This document shows positions 34,233 to 43,810 of a stretch of DNA of 51,722 bases, in pieces; the stretch's first letter is position 1, and every line of letters begins with the position of its first letter. Under the pieces are notes generated by a model that was given only the letters and a program-made list of their open reading frames with translations, did no database searches and was not told where the DNA came from. The stretch covers positions 1-51,722 of the forward strand of contig CANLLN010000031.1 in NCBI GenBank assembly GCA_947491945.1, read 5' to 3'. A program made the translations under genes and the position numbers. The stretch is from an uncultured Carboxylicivirga sp. (GTDB taxonomy: Bacteria; Bacteroidota; Bacteroidia; Bacteroidales; Marinilabiliaceae).

Positions 34233-37200
34233 TTAAAATACAAGGTTTAAACCACCCGAAATTGTACGAATTGGCGTATAAAGTGCCGTTGTTGCAGAGG
34301 TAAAACTCTGACGTGGATCGAGTCCCTTACGCTTGGTTAGCATACCTATATTTTCGGCCGATACATACAGGCGTAGCTTCTGAATGTTCCAACGCGAAAC
34401 CAAATTACTTGGCAAAGTATAACCCACTGTTACGTTATTTAAGCTCAGATAATCAGAACTGGTTAACCAACGTGTAGATGTACTACTTGCATAACGGTCG
34501 TTGGCATTCAGGCGGGGTACGTCGGTATTGCGATTTTCAGGCGTCCAGGCATTGTAAATATCCTTGTGCCAGTTTTGCCCGGCATCACTGGAGGTACCTC
34601 CGTGCATCAGACGACGATAACCTGAGTCGTAAATCTCACCACCCAACTGATAGGCTAACTGAGCCGAAGCATCAAAGCCAAAGAATTCAACCGTAGTACC
34701 GAAACCACCATAAACAGCAGGCATCAGATCGTCAGTAGCCACCTTGTGATCTGCTGCATCAGAATAATCTGTTGTCTTCTCGCGCACGCCTTCGTCATTG
34801 GTTGTCCAATACTCAGCTTCACCTGTTTCGGCGTTTACACCGGCATATTCCACCAGGTACAAACGATACATTGACTCTCCTTTTGAATAAATACGTGTAC
34901 CATCAATTAATTCACCGTTTAACTCCGGTGACAAATCATTAATTTTATTCTTAACGAAGGTGGCATTGGCGTTGAACATCCAGTTTACGTCATTGGTTTT
35001 CACAATATTATAAGCCACTTCCACTTCAAGACCGGAATTCGTCATAGAACCTACGTTCATAGGAATTTCATTATATCCGGCAATACCTGTCACGGGTGCG
35101 TAGTAAAGCATATCAGCTGACTTACGACCAAAATATTCTATGCCACCGCTCAGGCGATTGCTTAACAATGCAAAGTCGACTCCAACATTGTAAGAAGTAG
35201 AAGTCTCCCAGGTAATGTCTTTGTTACCTTTATAATCAAGTGTACCATCAGCAAAGATACCGTCGGCACCGGTTACCTGCCACTGGTCTGCCCAAGCATA
35301 GTAGTTACCAATGGCATCATTAGCCTGCTCACCGTACGAAGCCTTTAGTTTCAGCATGTTCACCCAGGGTACCGCACTCATAAAGGGTTCGTTACTAATC
35401 ATCCAGGCCGCACTTGCCGAGTAGAAGTTACCCCAGCGGTTATCAGGATGGAAGCGTGATGAAGCATCGCGACGATAGGCCACATTAAAGAAATAAGTAT
35501 CGCGTAAAGAATAGTTGGCTCTAGCAAAAATACCTTCTGTTGCATAAGTGTCTTTGGCACCACCACCCCGTTTTTGATCGATGGAGTTGTTTACGTAGTA
35601 TAACTCAGGATTATACAGGTTTTGTCCCGATGCATAAGCATACTCATACTCGTAGGTATAACCATCGTAACCCACTGTGATGTCGAACAGGTTATCTTCA
35701 TTAATATCAAACTGATAGTTGGCCACATACTGCTGGTTAAAACCATAGGTTCTTGAGTTCTCCTGATAAACCGTACCTCCATAAGAAGCGCTCTGTCCCA
35801 TATAGGTGTTACCCAGATCATTATACCTTGTATTGTCCACGTTTAGACCATAGCGAGCATTGATTTTCAGCCCCTCGATGGGCGAAATTTCAGCAAACCA
35901 GGTCGTGTTTACGATGTCCATCTTATAGTCCGTTTTATTATAAGTCAGGTCACCAGCCGGGTTAGCAATGGACATAAACGAACGGTCCATATTGGTACTC
36001 TTACCATCACCATAGTCATACACCTTGCGTCCGTTATTCATTACGATACGCTGTGTTTCAGCGTCTCGCACATAAATGGGATAGATGGGTGCAATATAGT
36101 TGGCAATAAAGAAGGCGTTACCACTGGAGCTTGTAGTTGTTTGCTCCCCAGGGTAATTGCTGGTAATGTTATTGATGTTTACATTAGCACCTACTTTTAA
36201 CCAGTCTTTTACTTTGTGCTCGCCTTTGAATCGACCTGACAAACGCTCGAAGCCTGAACCATTGATCACACCCTGATCATCCAGGTAGTTAAAAGACAAA
36301 TAGTAAGTACTCTTGTCGTTACCACCCGAGATCGACAGGTTGTACTCTTGACGCGGGTTGTTCTCGAACATCTCATCCTCCCAGTTATCGGGTTTGTAAT
36401 AGTACTCGCCATCACTATAACCTAAAGTGGCATTGGGATTTAACTTACCATTCATACCAATAAGGTTTTGCCCATCAGGCAAGGTATAAATCTGATAACC
36501 CGAACCTCCTTCTGAGTCGGTCATGATCTTGGAGTTGGCATACAAGTAGGCATCTGTGGGCGTGTAGCCCAGGTTGTAGATACCGGCATTGTAGATGGCC
36601 TCATAAGATTTTTCCAGGTAATTTTGCGGGCTGGTCATTACCTCGTAGTTCTCTACCGAGCGTGAGTTAAAACCATATTTCACATTCAAATTCACCATGG
36701 CTTTACCGGCTTTAGCTTTCTTAGTGGTAATCATGATAATACCATTGGCACCACGGGCTCCGTACAGGGCTGTTGAGGCCGCATCCTTCAATACGGTCAT
36801 CGATTCAATATCGCTAGAACTAATTGACGACAGATCGCCATCGAAAGGAATACCATCCACTACATAAAGTGGCTCCATTCCGGCGTTAATCGAACCCACA
36901 CCGCGTACACGCACCTTGGCGGATGCACCGGGCTGGCCGTTATCGCTTAACACCTGCACACCGGCCACTGAGCCTGATAATGCCTGTGTAACGTTGGCTA
37001 CTTGACGTTTTTCTATTACTTCAGCATCCACTACAGCTGCTGAACCGGTAAACGAACCTTTGGTTGATGTACCATAGGCTACTACAATTACCTCACCCAC
37101 ATCCACGGCATCGCTTTCGAGCACCACATTGATGGTTGTGCGGCCGGCAATTTGAATGTCTTGGGATTTCATTCCCACAAAGGAGAAAATTAGGTTGGTT

Positions 37201-37403
37201 GCATCACTGGGAACGGCCAGGTTGTATTTACCATCTGGCATGGTTACTGTTCCCACAGTTGTTCCTCTAACAACTACTGATACTCCGGGGATGGGACTAC
37301 CATCCTTAGCATCAGTCACTGTACCGGTTATGTTTGTGGTTTGCGCCAGTGCTTGCAAGCCCACCATAACCATAATCGAAAGTGCAAAAAGTACTTTCTT
37401 CAT
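34233..37403 (-). CDS. SusC/RagA-family TonB-linked outer-membrane transporter
   Basis: A 1056-residue protein: signal peptide (1-20), carboxypeptidase-regulatory-like domain (about 24-100, with the usual GTVTDAKDGSPIPGVSVVVRGTT start), plug (about 110-225, with VVAYGTSTKGSFTGS and the SusC signature ALYGARGANGIIMITTKK) and a large barrel to the C-terminus. No N-terminal STN domain, so it is not of the FecR/anti-sigma-controlled kind. It imports oligomers captured by the SusD encoded 18 bases downstream, powered by TonB. First gene of a three-gene operon. No regulator or polysaccharide-degrading enzyme is adjacent, so the substrate stays open. Confidence 0.94.
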   Translation of the reverse strand: MKKVLFALSIMVMVGLQALAQTTNITGTVTDAKDGSPIPGVSVVVRGTTVGTVTMPDGKYNLAVPSDATNLIFSFVGMKSQDIQIAGRTTINVVLESDAVDVGEVIVVAYGTSTKGSFTGSAAVVDAEVIEKRQVANVTQALSGSVAGVQVLSDNGQPGASAKVRVRGVGSINAGMEPLYVVDGIPFDGDLSSISSSDIESMTVLKDAASTALYGARGANGIIMITTKKAKAGKAMVNLNVKYGFNSRSVENYEVMTSPQNYLEKSYEAIYNAGIYNLGYTPTDAYLYANSKIMTDSEGGSGYQIYTLPDGQNLIGMNGKLNPNATLGYSDGEYYYKPDNWEDEMFENNPRQEYNLSISGGNDKSTYYLSFNYLDDQGVINGSGFERLSGRFKGEHKVKDWLKVGANVNINNITSNYPGEQTTTSSSGNAFFIANYIAPIYPIYVRDAETQRIVMNNGRKVYDYGDGKSTNMDRSFMSIANPAGDLTYNKTDYKMDIVNTTWFAEISPIEGLKINARYGLNVDNTRYNDLGNTYMGQSASYGGTVYQENSRTYGFNQQYVANYQFDINEDNLFDITVGYDGYTYEYEYAYASGQNLYNPELYYVNNSIDQKRGGGAKDTYATEGIFARANYSLRDTYFFNVAYRRDASSRFHPDNRWGNFYSASAAWMISNEPFMSAVPWVNMLKLKASYGEQANDAIGNYYAWADQWQVTGADGIFADGTLDYKGNKDITWETSTSYNVGVDFALLSNRLSGGIEYFGRKSADMLYYAPVTGIAGYNEIPMNVGSMTNSGLEVEVAYNIVKTNDVNWMFNANATFVKNKINDLSPELNGELIDGTRIYSKGESMYRLYLVEYAGVNAETGEAEYWTTNDEGVREKTTDYSDAADHKVATDDLMPAVYGGFGTTVEFFGFDASAQLAYQLGGEIYDSGYRRLMHGGTSSDAGQNWHKDIYNAWTPENRNTDVPRLNANDRYASSTSTRWLTSSDYLSLNNVTVGYTLPSNLVSRWNIQKLRLYVSAENIGMLTKRKGLDPRQSFTSATTALYTPIRTISGGLNLVF

Positions 37404-37453
37404 AGACTAAAGGTTTAAAATTAATAAATAGGACAATTTTATTTCAATATGAA

Positions 37454-37461
37454 CAAAAGTA
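37454..37461 (-). promoter_or_regulatory. -7 element of the susC promoter
   Basis: TACTTTTG on the minus strand is an exact TAnnTTTG, giving a leader of about 45 bases to the ATG at 37403. The -33 region (TTTT) is weak, as in regulated promoters. Confidence 0.5.
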
Positions 37462-37854
37462 ACACTATCATTTGGTTTTTAAAACTTTTTAACCTACGAT
37501 TTCATAAGGTCTACGGGACGAAGTGGCCAATTTTTTCCACTTTATTACCGCGCATAATCTTTATGTAACTATTTATCATTATTTTATTCAAAATAGTAAC
37601 AGTTCGCACATTTTGCGGGTTTTGTTTTAATTGTGCAATTATTACATTTTTTAACATTATTGATATAAATCATCTTTTTAGCGCCTTAGCAGGCAAGTAT
37701 CAATGTGTTAAATAACCTCACAATCGCAGACTTAACAATCAGGATAGCAGCTTTCTAAGTGAAATACACATCAGATGCAGTGTTTAATTACCCACCTTCA
37801 GGCTCGCATCTTACTTTACACGACACAGATAAGCTGCGATCCTTTGGAACACAC

Positions 37855-37884
37855 AAAGCCCGACTCCCGAAGGAGTCAGGCTTT
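37855..37884 (-). terminator. Hairpin downstream of the SusD remnant
   Basis: AAAGCC (37855-37860) and GACTCC (37862-37867) pair with GGAGTC (37872-37877) and GGCTTT (37879-37884), one mismatch, CGAA tetraloop. It lies 77 bases past the remnant stop codon. Probably its former terminator; T run poor. Confidence 0.55.
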
Positions 37885-37960
37885 AGACCTATTTATTATG
37901 GCAACTTACAAGGGTGCCGATTAACAATCAGCTTTAGCACCCATCAGTTTAACCCGCAGA

Positions 37961-38668
37961 TTAATTTTGATCCTCAGGACCTAAATTTGGGTTCGCATCA
38001 ATTTCTAATTGAGGTATTTTAAATAACCACCCTTTATTAACCGAAGGCCTATCTTGCTGAAATCCTTTTTGATATAAACCTTTAGATGCACCAGAACCAC
38101 CATCTGCGCCATGGTCAATTCCTTCATCCCAACGTATTTTATCCGTGTAAAGAAATCCTTCTCCCCACAATTCTAATTTCCGCTGAAACTTAATATGCTC
38201 CATTAATTTATCTTTTGAGTCGTAGATAGTAACATCATAGGCTTCATCACGTTCCATACCCAATGGCCTTAAGGCCTCTTGTGCCTCATCAATATTACCT
38301 AACATTGCTTCTGCTTCAATTAAATACATTTCAGAAGAACGCATTAAAATAATATCATCCGGATCAGTAGTACCCGGTGCTTTATTTCTCATTTTTACGT
38401 GCATGTACGGATGTGTATTATGCTTATCAGTCCATCCATAGACACTCGCTAACCTCTCAATTTCTGCATCAAACTCTTCTTCTGTAGTATAAAGCGGATT
38501 TGTGTTATTTTTCCATCCCCCTTCGCCATTAGCCGCAGAGCTATTTGAATTGGGAGCGTCTTTCAAAAACAAGTCTTTTCTATAATCGGTATCCGGAATT
38601 TGAGCATACAAGCGCTTATCCATAATTTTAGGATTATTTCGCACCTGACTGCCATTAAACGTATTACT
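37961..38668 (-). pseudogene. SusD/RagB C-terminal remnant
   Basis: The open frame encodes about 235 residues that match only the C-terminal half of SusD proteins: a start like NGSQVRNNPKIMDKRLYAQ, the DDIILMRSSEMYLIEAEAM helix, FQRKLELWGEGF, and a closing WLFKIPQLEIDANPNLG. No signal peptide, lipobox or N-terminal TPR part. Two in-frame TAG codons stand at 38669-38674, and the only possible start is an internal GTG at 38644. There is no susC beside it; mutS lies beyond. It is best read as the rest of a SusCD locus lost by deletion. Translation of the fragment would not give a surface protein. Confidence 0.8.
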
Positions 38669-38752
38669 CTACTAGTGTCCGGTTTAAAATTATATGAATA
38701 CTAATATGACTAATGAGAAGCACTGCGGTTCGTTTTTTCAAGTGATTAATTA

Positions 38753-38760
38753 TATTTTTG
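38753..38760 (+). promoter_or_regulatory. -7 element for mutS
   Basis: TATTTTTG is an exact TAnnTTTG. The -33 region around 38727-38734 (GGTTCGTT) is a partial match. Leader about 55 bases to the TTG start. Confidence 0.4.
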
Positions 38761-38819
38761 GCTATTATTTTCGAGTGTAGACAATTTCATTTACTAAAAA
38801 ATTTAAATCGAAGAATACA

Positions 38820-41441
38820 TTGGCTAAAACAAAAAAAGCTCCCATTCAAACCCCCTTAATGAAACAATACTATAGCATCAAGGACAAATATCCGGATGCA
38901 ATTTTATTGTTTAGAGTGGGTGACTTTTACGAGACCTTCTCGGAGGATGCAATCAAAACATCTGAAATACTGGGTATCACCCTCACCCGCCGTGCCAATG
39001 GTGCGGCCTCGTATGTTGAGCTAGCCGGTTTTCCGCACCATGCCCTGGATACTTACCTGCCCAAGCTGGTACGCGCCGGCCAACGGGTGGCGGTATGCGA
39101 TCAGCTGGAAGACCCGAAAATGACCAAGAAGATTGTGAAACGCGGTGTTACCGAACTGGTTACCCCAGGCGTGGCCATTAATGATAATATACTGGAGCAC
39201 CGCGAAAATAATTTCCTGGCCAGTGTGCACATCGATAAAAAAGCCTTTGGCGTGGCTTTCCTCGATATCTCCACGGGTGAATTTCTGTGCGCCGAGGGGT
39301 CATCGGAATACATAGATAAACTACTAACCAACTTTAAGCCCAAAGAAGTATTATACGAGAAAGGAAAGCGAGCAGAGTTTGAGTCATCGTTTGGTGATAA
39401 ACATTACACCTATGCCTTCGACGACTGGGCCTTTGCACCTGACTCGGCCCACGACCGATTACTGAAACACTTTGAAACCAACTCGCTGAAAGGATTTGGT
39501 GTACATAGTATGAGTAATGGCATAACGGCATCTGGCGCCATCCTGCACTACCTTGATCTTACCCAGCATCATAAGGTGCAGCACATAACAGCTCTGGGGC
39601 GCATTGATGAAGATAAATATGTGTGGCTCGATAAATTCACCATCCGTAACCTGGAACTGTTCAGCTCCTTAAACGACGGTGGTAAATCACTAAGCGATGT
39701 GATTGACTGCACCATCAGTCCCATGGGCTCGCGCATGCTGAAGCGTTGGATTGCCTTACCTCTTAAGGATGTCAAACCCATTGAGGATCGCCTGAGTGTG
39801 GTGGAGCATTTTTTTAAGGAACCGGGACTAAAGACCGACCTCACAGAGGAGCTGCATGCCATTGGTGATCTGGAGCGGTTGGTGGCCAAGGTGGCGGCGG
39901 GTCGCATCACACCGCGCGAGCTGAACCAGCTGAAAACAGCCTTGTTTGCCATTGAGCCCATTAAGGCCAGCTGCCTGAACAGCAGCAACGAACACCTGCG
40001 TCACATCGGCGATCAGCTAAATGCCTGCCTCACCATACGCGAGCGCATACACCGCGAGATAGAGACTGACCCACCCTCTTTGATCGCCAAGGGAGGGGTG
40101 ATTCAAAGTGGAGTGAACAACGAACTGGATGAGCTGCGTAAGATCGCTTTCTCGGGCAAAGATTACCTGGCTAACTTGCAACAACGTCTCGGAGAAGAAA
40201 CCAAAATACCCAGCATTAAAATTGCCTTCAACAACGTGTTTGGCTATTACATTGAGGTACGCAACACCCACAAAGATAAAGTACCGGAAGGCTGGATACG
40301 CAAACAAACACTAGTAAATGCCGAGCGCTACATCACCGAAGAACTAAAAGATTACGAATCGAAAATACTGGGCGCCGAAGAGAAGATACAAGCCATTGAG
40401 GCCCGCCTTTACAACGAGCTGGTGATGGCACTGGCCGACTTTATACCGGCCATACAATTGGATGCCGTGCTGTTGGCCAAAATTGATGTACTGCTATCGT
40501 TCAACAACCTGGCCACCATTAATAAATATGTGCGTCCCCTCATCAACGAAGAGCTGATTCTGAGCATCAGCGCCGGTCGTCACCCTGTGATTGAGAAGCA
40601 ACTACCGGCCGGCGAACAGTACATACCCAACGATGTTTTTCTTGACAACGAGAAGCAGCAGATCATCATCATCACCGGACCTAACATGGCCGGTAAATCG
40701 GCATTGCTGCGTCAGACAGCCCTAATTACCCTGATGGCACAAATAGGATGCTACGTACCTGCCGAAGCGGCTACCATTGGTGTGGTGGATAAGATATTCA
40801 CCCGTGTGGGCGCCTCCGACAATATCAGCCTGGGCGAATCAACCTTTATGGTGGAGATGAACGAGGCGGCCAGCATACTGAATAACCTGACACCGCGCAG
40901 CCTGGTACTGTTTGATGAGCTGGGGCGTGGCACAAGCACCTACGATGGCATCTCCATTGCCTGGTCCATCGTGGAGTACATACACGAGCAGCAGCGCGCC
41001 GGTGCCAAAACTTTGTTTGCCACCCATTACCACGAGCTAAATGAGATGGAGAAAACCCACCCACGCTGTAAGAACTATAACGTATCGGTAAAAGAGGTGG
41101 ATAATAAGGTTATCTTCCTGCGCAAACTGGTGCCCGGCGGCAGTAACCACAGCTTTGGTATCCACGTGGCCAAAATGGCGGGCATGCCTAAAAGCGTAGT
41201 CAAACGCGCTCATCAGATATTGGGCGAGCTGGAGCAGTCGAACCGTAAAGGCGAACTATCAAAGCCAATGGACGATATTGGTCAGCATCGCGAAGGTATG
41301 CAGCTTAGTTTTTTCCAGCTTGACGACCCCGTACTGAAACAAATACGTGACGAAATACAAACACTTGATGTGAATAACCTAACGCCAATGGAGGCTCTCA
41401 ATAAGCTGAATGATATTAAAAAATGGGTTGGTGGAAAGTAG
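38820..41441 (+). CDS. mutS: DNA mismatch repair protein MutS
   Basis: An 873-residue MutS1. The start is TTG at 38820: the frame upstream has no ATG before a stop at 38778, and the first downstream Met (M14) would remove conserved residues. Mismatch-recognition motif G-D-F36-Y-E38 is in place, followed by connector, core/clamp and ATPase domains. Walker A is GPNMAGKS (about 619-626; continues ALLRQ, normal in Bacteroidota), Walker B is [15 protein letters not shown] (about 694-708), and the dimer helix-turn-helix is at the end. It binds mispairs and recruits MutL. It stands alone, with heptamer repeats just after the stop. Confidence 0.96.
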   Translation: MAKTKKAPIQTPLMKQYYSIKDKYPDAILLFRVGDFYETFSEDAIKTSEILGITLTRRANGAASYVELAGFPHHALDTYLPKLVRAGQRVAVCDQLEDPKMTKKIVKRGVTELVTPGVAINDNILEHRENNFLASVHIDKKAFGVAFLDISTGEFLCAEGSSEYIDKLLTNFKPKEVLYEKGKRAEFESSFGDKHYTYAFDDWAFAPDSAHDRLLKHFETNSLKGFGVHSMSNGITASGAILHYLDLTQHHKVQHITALGRIDEDKYVWLDKFTIRNLELFSSLNDGGKSLSDVIDCTISPMGSRMLKRWIALPLKDVKPIEDRLSVVEHFFKEPGLKTDLTEELHAIGDLERLVAKVAAGRITPRELNQLKTALFAIEPIKASCLNSSNEHLRHIGDQLNACLTIRERIHREIETDPPSLIAKGGVIQSGVNNELDELRKIAFSGKDYLANLQQRLGEETKIPSIKIAFNNVFGYYIEVRNTHKDKVPEGWIRKQTLVNAERYITEELKDYESKILGAEEKIQAIEARLYNELVMALADFIPAIQLDAVLLAKIDVLLSFNNLATINKYVRPLINEELILSISAGRHPVIEKQLPAGEQYIPNDVFLDNEKQQIIIITGPNMAGKSALLRQTALITLMAQIGCYVPAEAATIGVVDKIFTRVGASDNISLGESTFMVEMNEAASILNNLTPRSLVLFDELGRGTSTYDGISIAWSIVEYIHEQQRAGAKTLFATHYHELNEMEKTHPRCKNYNVSVKEVDNKVIFLRKLVPGGSNHSFGIHVAKMAGMPKSVVKRAHQILGELEQSNRKGELSKPMDDIGQHREGMQLSFFQLDDPVLKQIRDEIQTLDVNNLTPMEALNKLNDIKKWVGGK

Positions 41442-41454
41442 AGGGATGAGAGGT

Positions 41455-41510
41455 GAGTAATGAGTAGTGAGTAGTGAGTAGGGAGTTGTGAGTAATGAGT
41501 AGTGAGTAGT
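41455..41510 (+). repeat. Heptamer tandem repeat downstream of mutS
   Basis: Eight head-to-tail copies of GAGTAGT and variants (order: GAGTAAT, GAGTAGT x2, GAGTAGG, GAGTTGT, GAGTAAT, GAGTAGT x2). The triplet order AAT-AGT-AGT occurs at both ends, so a 21-base unit was duplicated. With a 7-base period, TGA and TAG fall in all three forward frames. Minus-strand translation gives the familiar spurious YSLLTTH-type repeat. Confidence 0.85.
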
Positions 41511-41838
41511 GAAAGATACCATTACCCCGCTCACATTGAAAACAAATATAAAAATACTGAGCAATTTATTATACAAGGTAGTCAACAGGTGCCAACATAT
41601 TTGGACGGATGATCAAAACGGCATAGCGGTTTTCTGTGTTAATCGGCAATAATCAGCGGTCATAACGCGGCTTGCATGGCAAGCTTTAATGAATAGATAG
41701 ATGCTTTTGAAGGTGTCCACCCGAATATTGGGAGCAGTGCTTAGTAGGCAGCAGAAAAAAATCACCTTTCGAACTTACTGATGACAAGGAAAATAAAGCA
41801 AAAGGGCTATTTTTCTTCAAAAAACAGCAAATATTTTA
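41511..41838. other. Gap between the heptamer repeat and the tRNA promoter
   Basis: No gene seen. One palindrome, GCTTGC-ATG-GCAAGC (41670-41684), followed by TTTAAT, might end mutS transcription, although it lies about 230 bases past the stop. Confidence 0.4.
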
Positions 41839-41869
41839 TTTGTAATTATTGAAAAAGCCTCTATATTTG
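41839..41869 (+). promoter_or_regulatory. Consensus promoter of the tRNA-Gly/tRNA-Leu unit
   Basis: TTTG (41839-41842), 19 bases, TATATTTG (41862-41869): a full match to the Bacteroidota housekeeping consensus, as expected for stable RNA. The next gene is tRNA-Gly at 41961. Confidence 0.85.
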
Positions 41870-41960
41870 CATCCGCATTTGAGAAACAAACGCTGAAACG
41901 CAGCGAGGGCAAATGACACTGAAAGTAGGACACCAACTGAATTTGGTGAAATACAAAACT

Positions 41961-42036
<76 letters not shown>

Positions 42037-42041
42037 AGGAT

Positions 42042-42128
42042 GCCCGAGTGGTGGAATTGGTAGACACGCAGGACTTAAAATCCTGTGGCCATTAGGCCGT
42101 GCGGGTTCAAGTCCCGCCTCGGGTACCA
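42042..42128 (+). tRNA. tRNA-Leu (anticodon UAA)
   Basis: An 87-base class II tRNA: acceptor GCCCGAG with CTCGGGT, anticodon loop CTTAAAA (TAA) in CAGGA/TCCTG, a variable arm (TGGCC-ATTA-GGCC), T arm GCGGG-TTCAAGT-CCCGC and encoded CCA at 42126-42128. An integrase gene lies directly downstream, so the 3' end is a likely attachment site. No second copy of this 3' end was seen in the window. Confidence 0.95.
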
Positions 42129-42148
42129 CACTGGATTCATCCAGTACC

Positions 42149-42186
42149 AAAAGCGCTTAAAACTAATGTTTTAAGCGCTTTTTTAT
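42149..42186 (+). terminator. Strong terminator of the tRNA unit
   Basis: AAAAGCGCTTAAAAC (42149-42163) pairs perfectly with GTTTTAAGCGCTTTT (42168-42182), four-base loop, T run after. A small CTGGA/TCCAG hairpin precedes it at 42131-42144. Confidence 0.88.
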
Positions 42187-42208
42187 TTTCATAAAACTTC
42201 AAAAATAG

Positions 42209-42390
42209 TGGTCAAAACTGGTATTTTAAGTGACCAATACGTGACCACTACCTTTTTGGCAAAAGTGGTCACGTGACCATCTAACCAACTGGTTACCAAG
42301 ATTTAATTTGACTCATATTGATTTTATTTGAACTTGGTTTTCTATGGAATCCAAAAGAACTTTGAGCTTATTGAGTGACCATCGTGACCA
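42209..42390. promoter_or_regulatory. Seven GTGACCA-type motifs upstream of the integrase gene
   Basis: GTGACCA or its complement occurs at 42209-42214 (TGGTCA), 42230-42236, 42241-42247, 42266-42272 (complement), 42273-42279, 42375-42381 and 42384-42390. Sites four and five abut as a 14-base perfect palindrome, TGGTCACGTGACCA; GTGACCACT (42241-42249) and AGTGGTCAC (42264-42272) also form an inverted pair; the last two are 9 bases apart. The array fills the space between tRNA-Leu and the integrase start. Likely arm-type recombinase sites or operators for the integrase gene. Confidence 0.6.
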
Positions 42391-42405
42391 CAAAATTTTA
42401 TTATT

Positions 42406-43611
42406 ATGAGGTTTTATTCAAATTTTGTATTGCGAAAATCCAGAATTGGAAAGGACGGCTCCTTCCCTGTTTACCTTCGTTTATTATTTAAAGGAAGAAG
42501 GGTAGATTTATCAACTGGAATGAGAAGCACACCACGCAGCTGGAATGAAGTACATCAACTGTTTACTGACGAAACAGTTGATGCACATTCATTAAACCAA
42601 CGCCTGAGAAAAATCAAAACATCGGTTATTGACATCTACAACCGCTTTGTTTCATTGGGAAAAGATTTTGATGTGGTTGATATTAAAAATGAATTCCTTG
42701 GAAAAAGCGATTCGAAGGGTGTATTAGAGGTTTTTGATTATTATCTGAAGACAATTGAAAATAATATTGGTCATGGCTATGCCTACCGCACCTTAAAGCA
42801 CTATCGAGTTTCGCGCAAAAAATTAGCTGAGTTTATCCAGTCTCAACTTCGAAAAAAGGACATTCCGATAACAGCTATTGACTACGATTTCCTTAACCAA
42901 TTTGACATGCATTTGAAGACTGAATATGGCGTTCATCAGAATACAGCCTGGAATTACCACAAACACCTCAAAAGAGTGATGAATTTGGCTATTTCGATGG
43001 AATATATCCAAAAGAGTCCGTACAATCAGTTTAAAACAAAATTAGAACAGGCCAATCGTGATTTCCTAACCAAAGATGAGCTTCACAGACTCGAAACAAA
43101 AAGCCTAGAAATTGACCGACTATCCATCGTCAGAGATATATTCATTTTTGCCTGTTATACAGGATTAGCCTATTCGGATATTTCGAAGTTAAGTCCGCAT
43201 CATATTCAAAAACGAGACGATGGTAACCAATGGATAATTATTAATCGAACAAAAACCAAGTCTCAATGCAGTATCCCGCTCTATCCTAATGCTATTGATA
43301 TACTTGAACGATACTCAGATTATCCAGAGATACTTTTAAAAGGAAGGGTATTACCAGTTGCTTCCAACCAAAAACTCAATAGCTACTTAAAAGAGTTGGC
43401 CAACATCTGTAACATCAACAAAAACCTAACCATGCATATGGCACGCCACACCTTTGCTACCACAGTTACCTTATCCAATGGCGTTCCCATTGAAACAGTC
43501 TCAAAAGTTCTCGGTCATAAATCTTTAAAAATCACTCAGATTTATGCCAGGGTTTTAGAGAATAAGATATCAGAGGATATGATGGCCATTAAAGGGAAGT
43601 TGGGGATGTAA
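42406..43611 (+). CDS. Tyrosine recombinase/integrase, Bacteroidota type
   Basis: A 401-residue integrase: arm-binding N-terminal domain (1-100, starts MRFYSNFVLRKSRIGKDG), SAM-like core-binding domain (about 105-210) and catalytic domain (215-401). Catalytic residues seen are H344-x-x-R347 (HMARHTFAT), H371 (LGHKS) and nucleophile Y380 (IYARV); a lysine near 282-284 is probable. The first catalytic arginine is replaced: CYTGLAYSD has A255 where Arg is usual, as in many Bacteroidota integrases and comparable with the Ser of IntDOT. Its place 280 bases after tRNA-Leu fits site-specific integration there. No excisionase, relaxase or phage genes are seen. Confidence 0.9.
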   Translation: MRFYSNFVLRKSRIGKDGSFPVYLRLLFKGRRVDLSTGMRSTPRSWNEVHQLFTDETVDAHSLNQRLRKIKTSVIDIYNRFVSLGKDFDVVDIKNEFLGKSDSKGVLEVFDYYLKTIENNIGHGYAYRTLKHYRVSRKKLAEFIQSQLRKKDIPITAIDYDFLNQFDMHLKTEYGVHQNTAWNYHKHLKRVMNLAISMEYIQKSPYNQFKTKLEQANRDFLTKDELHRLETKSLEIDRLSIVRDIFIFACYTGLAYSDISKLSPHHIQKRDDGNQWIIINRTKTKSQCSIPLYPNAIDILERYSDYPEILLKGRVLPVASNQKLNSYLKELANICNINKNLTMHMARHTFATTVTLSNGVPIETVSKVLGHKSLKITQIYARVLENKISEDMMAIKGKLGM

Positions 43612-43641
43612 ACCACTCATCTAATATTCCATTTCTTGACT

Positions 43642-43693
43642 ACCTAATCTATCAAACATTTGCCAATTTTGGCACCTGTTTGATAGATTAGGT
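43642..43693. repeat. 52-base near-perfect hairpin after the integrase gene
   Basis: A perfect 17-base inverted repeat (43642-43658 with 43677-43693; arms begin ACCTAATC and end GATTAGGT) encloses a second perfect helix TGCCAA/TTGGCA (43661-43674), separated by a TT/CC internal bulge. There is no T run on either strand, so it is a poor terminator although it lies between convergent genes. A folded recombination site, element end or cruciform are alternatives. Confidence 0.75.
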
Positions 43694-43810
43694 TTACTAA
43701 AGGCTATATATAAACCTATTTACAAGAAAGAACCATTATATATTTTTACGGTTTAAACAAAGTCCTAATGTGTTTAAAAAATTATTTAACTCTGTTAGCC
43801 ACTTACTAAA

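Larger units (their letters stand above)
37404..37960. other. 557-base AT-rich gap upstream of susC
   Basis: Holds the susC promoter (37454-37461) and a hairpin at 37855-37884. Very AT-rich around 37540-37680. I see no gene. It may contain a degraded stretch linked with the SusD remnant that follows. Confidence 0.45.

Noticed and set aside
39021-41064. Several minus-strand frames inside mutS
   Set aside because: They are antisense to conserved MutS domains, including the Walker motifs.
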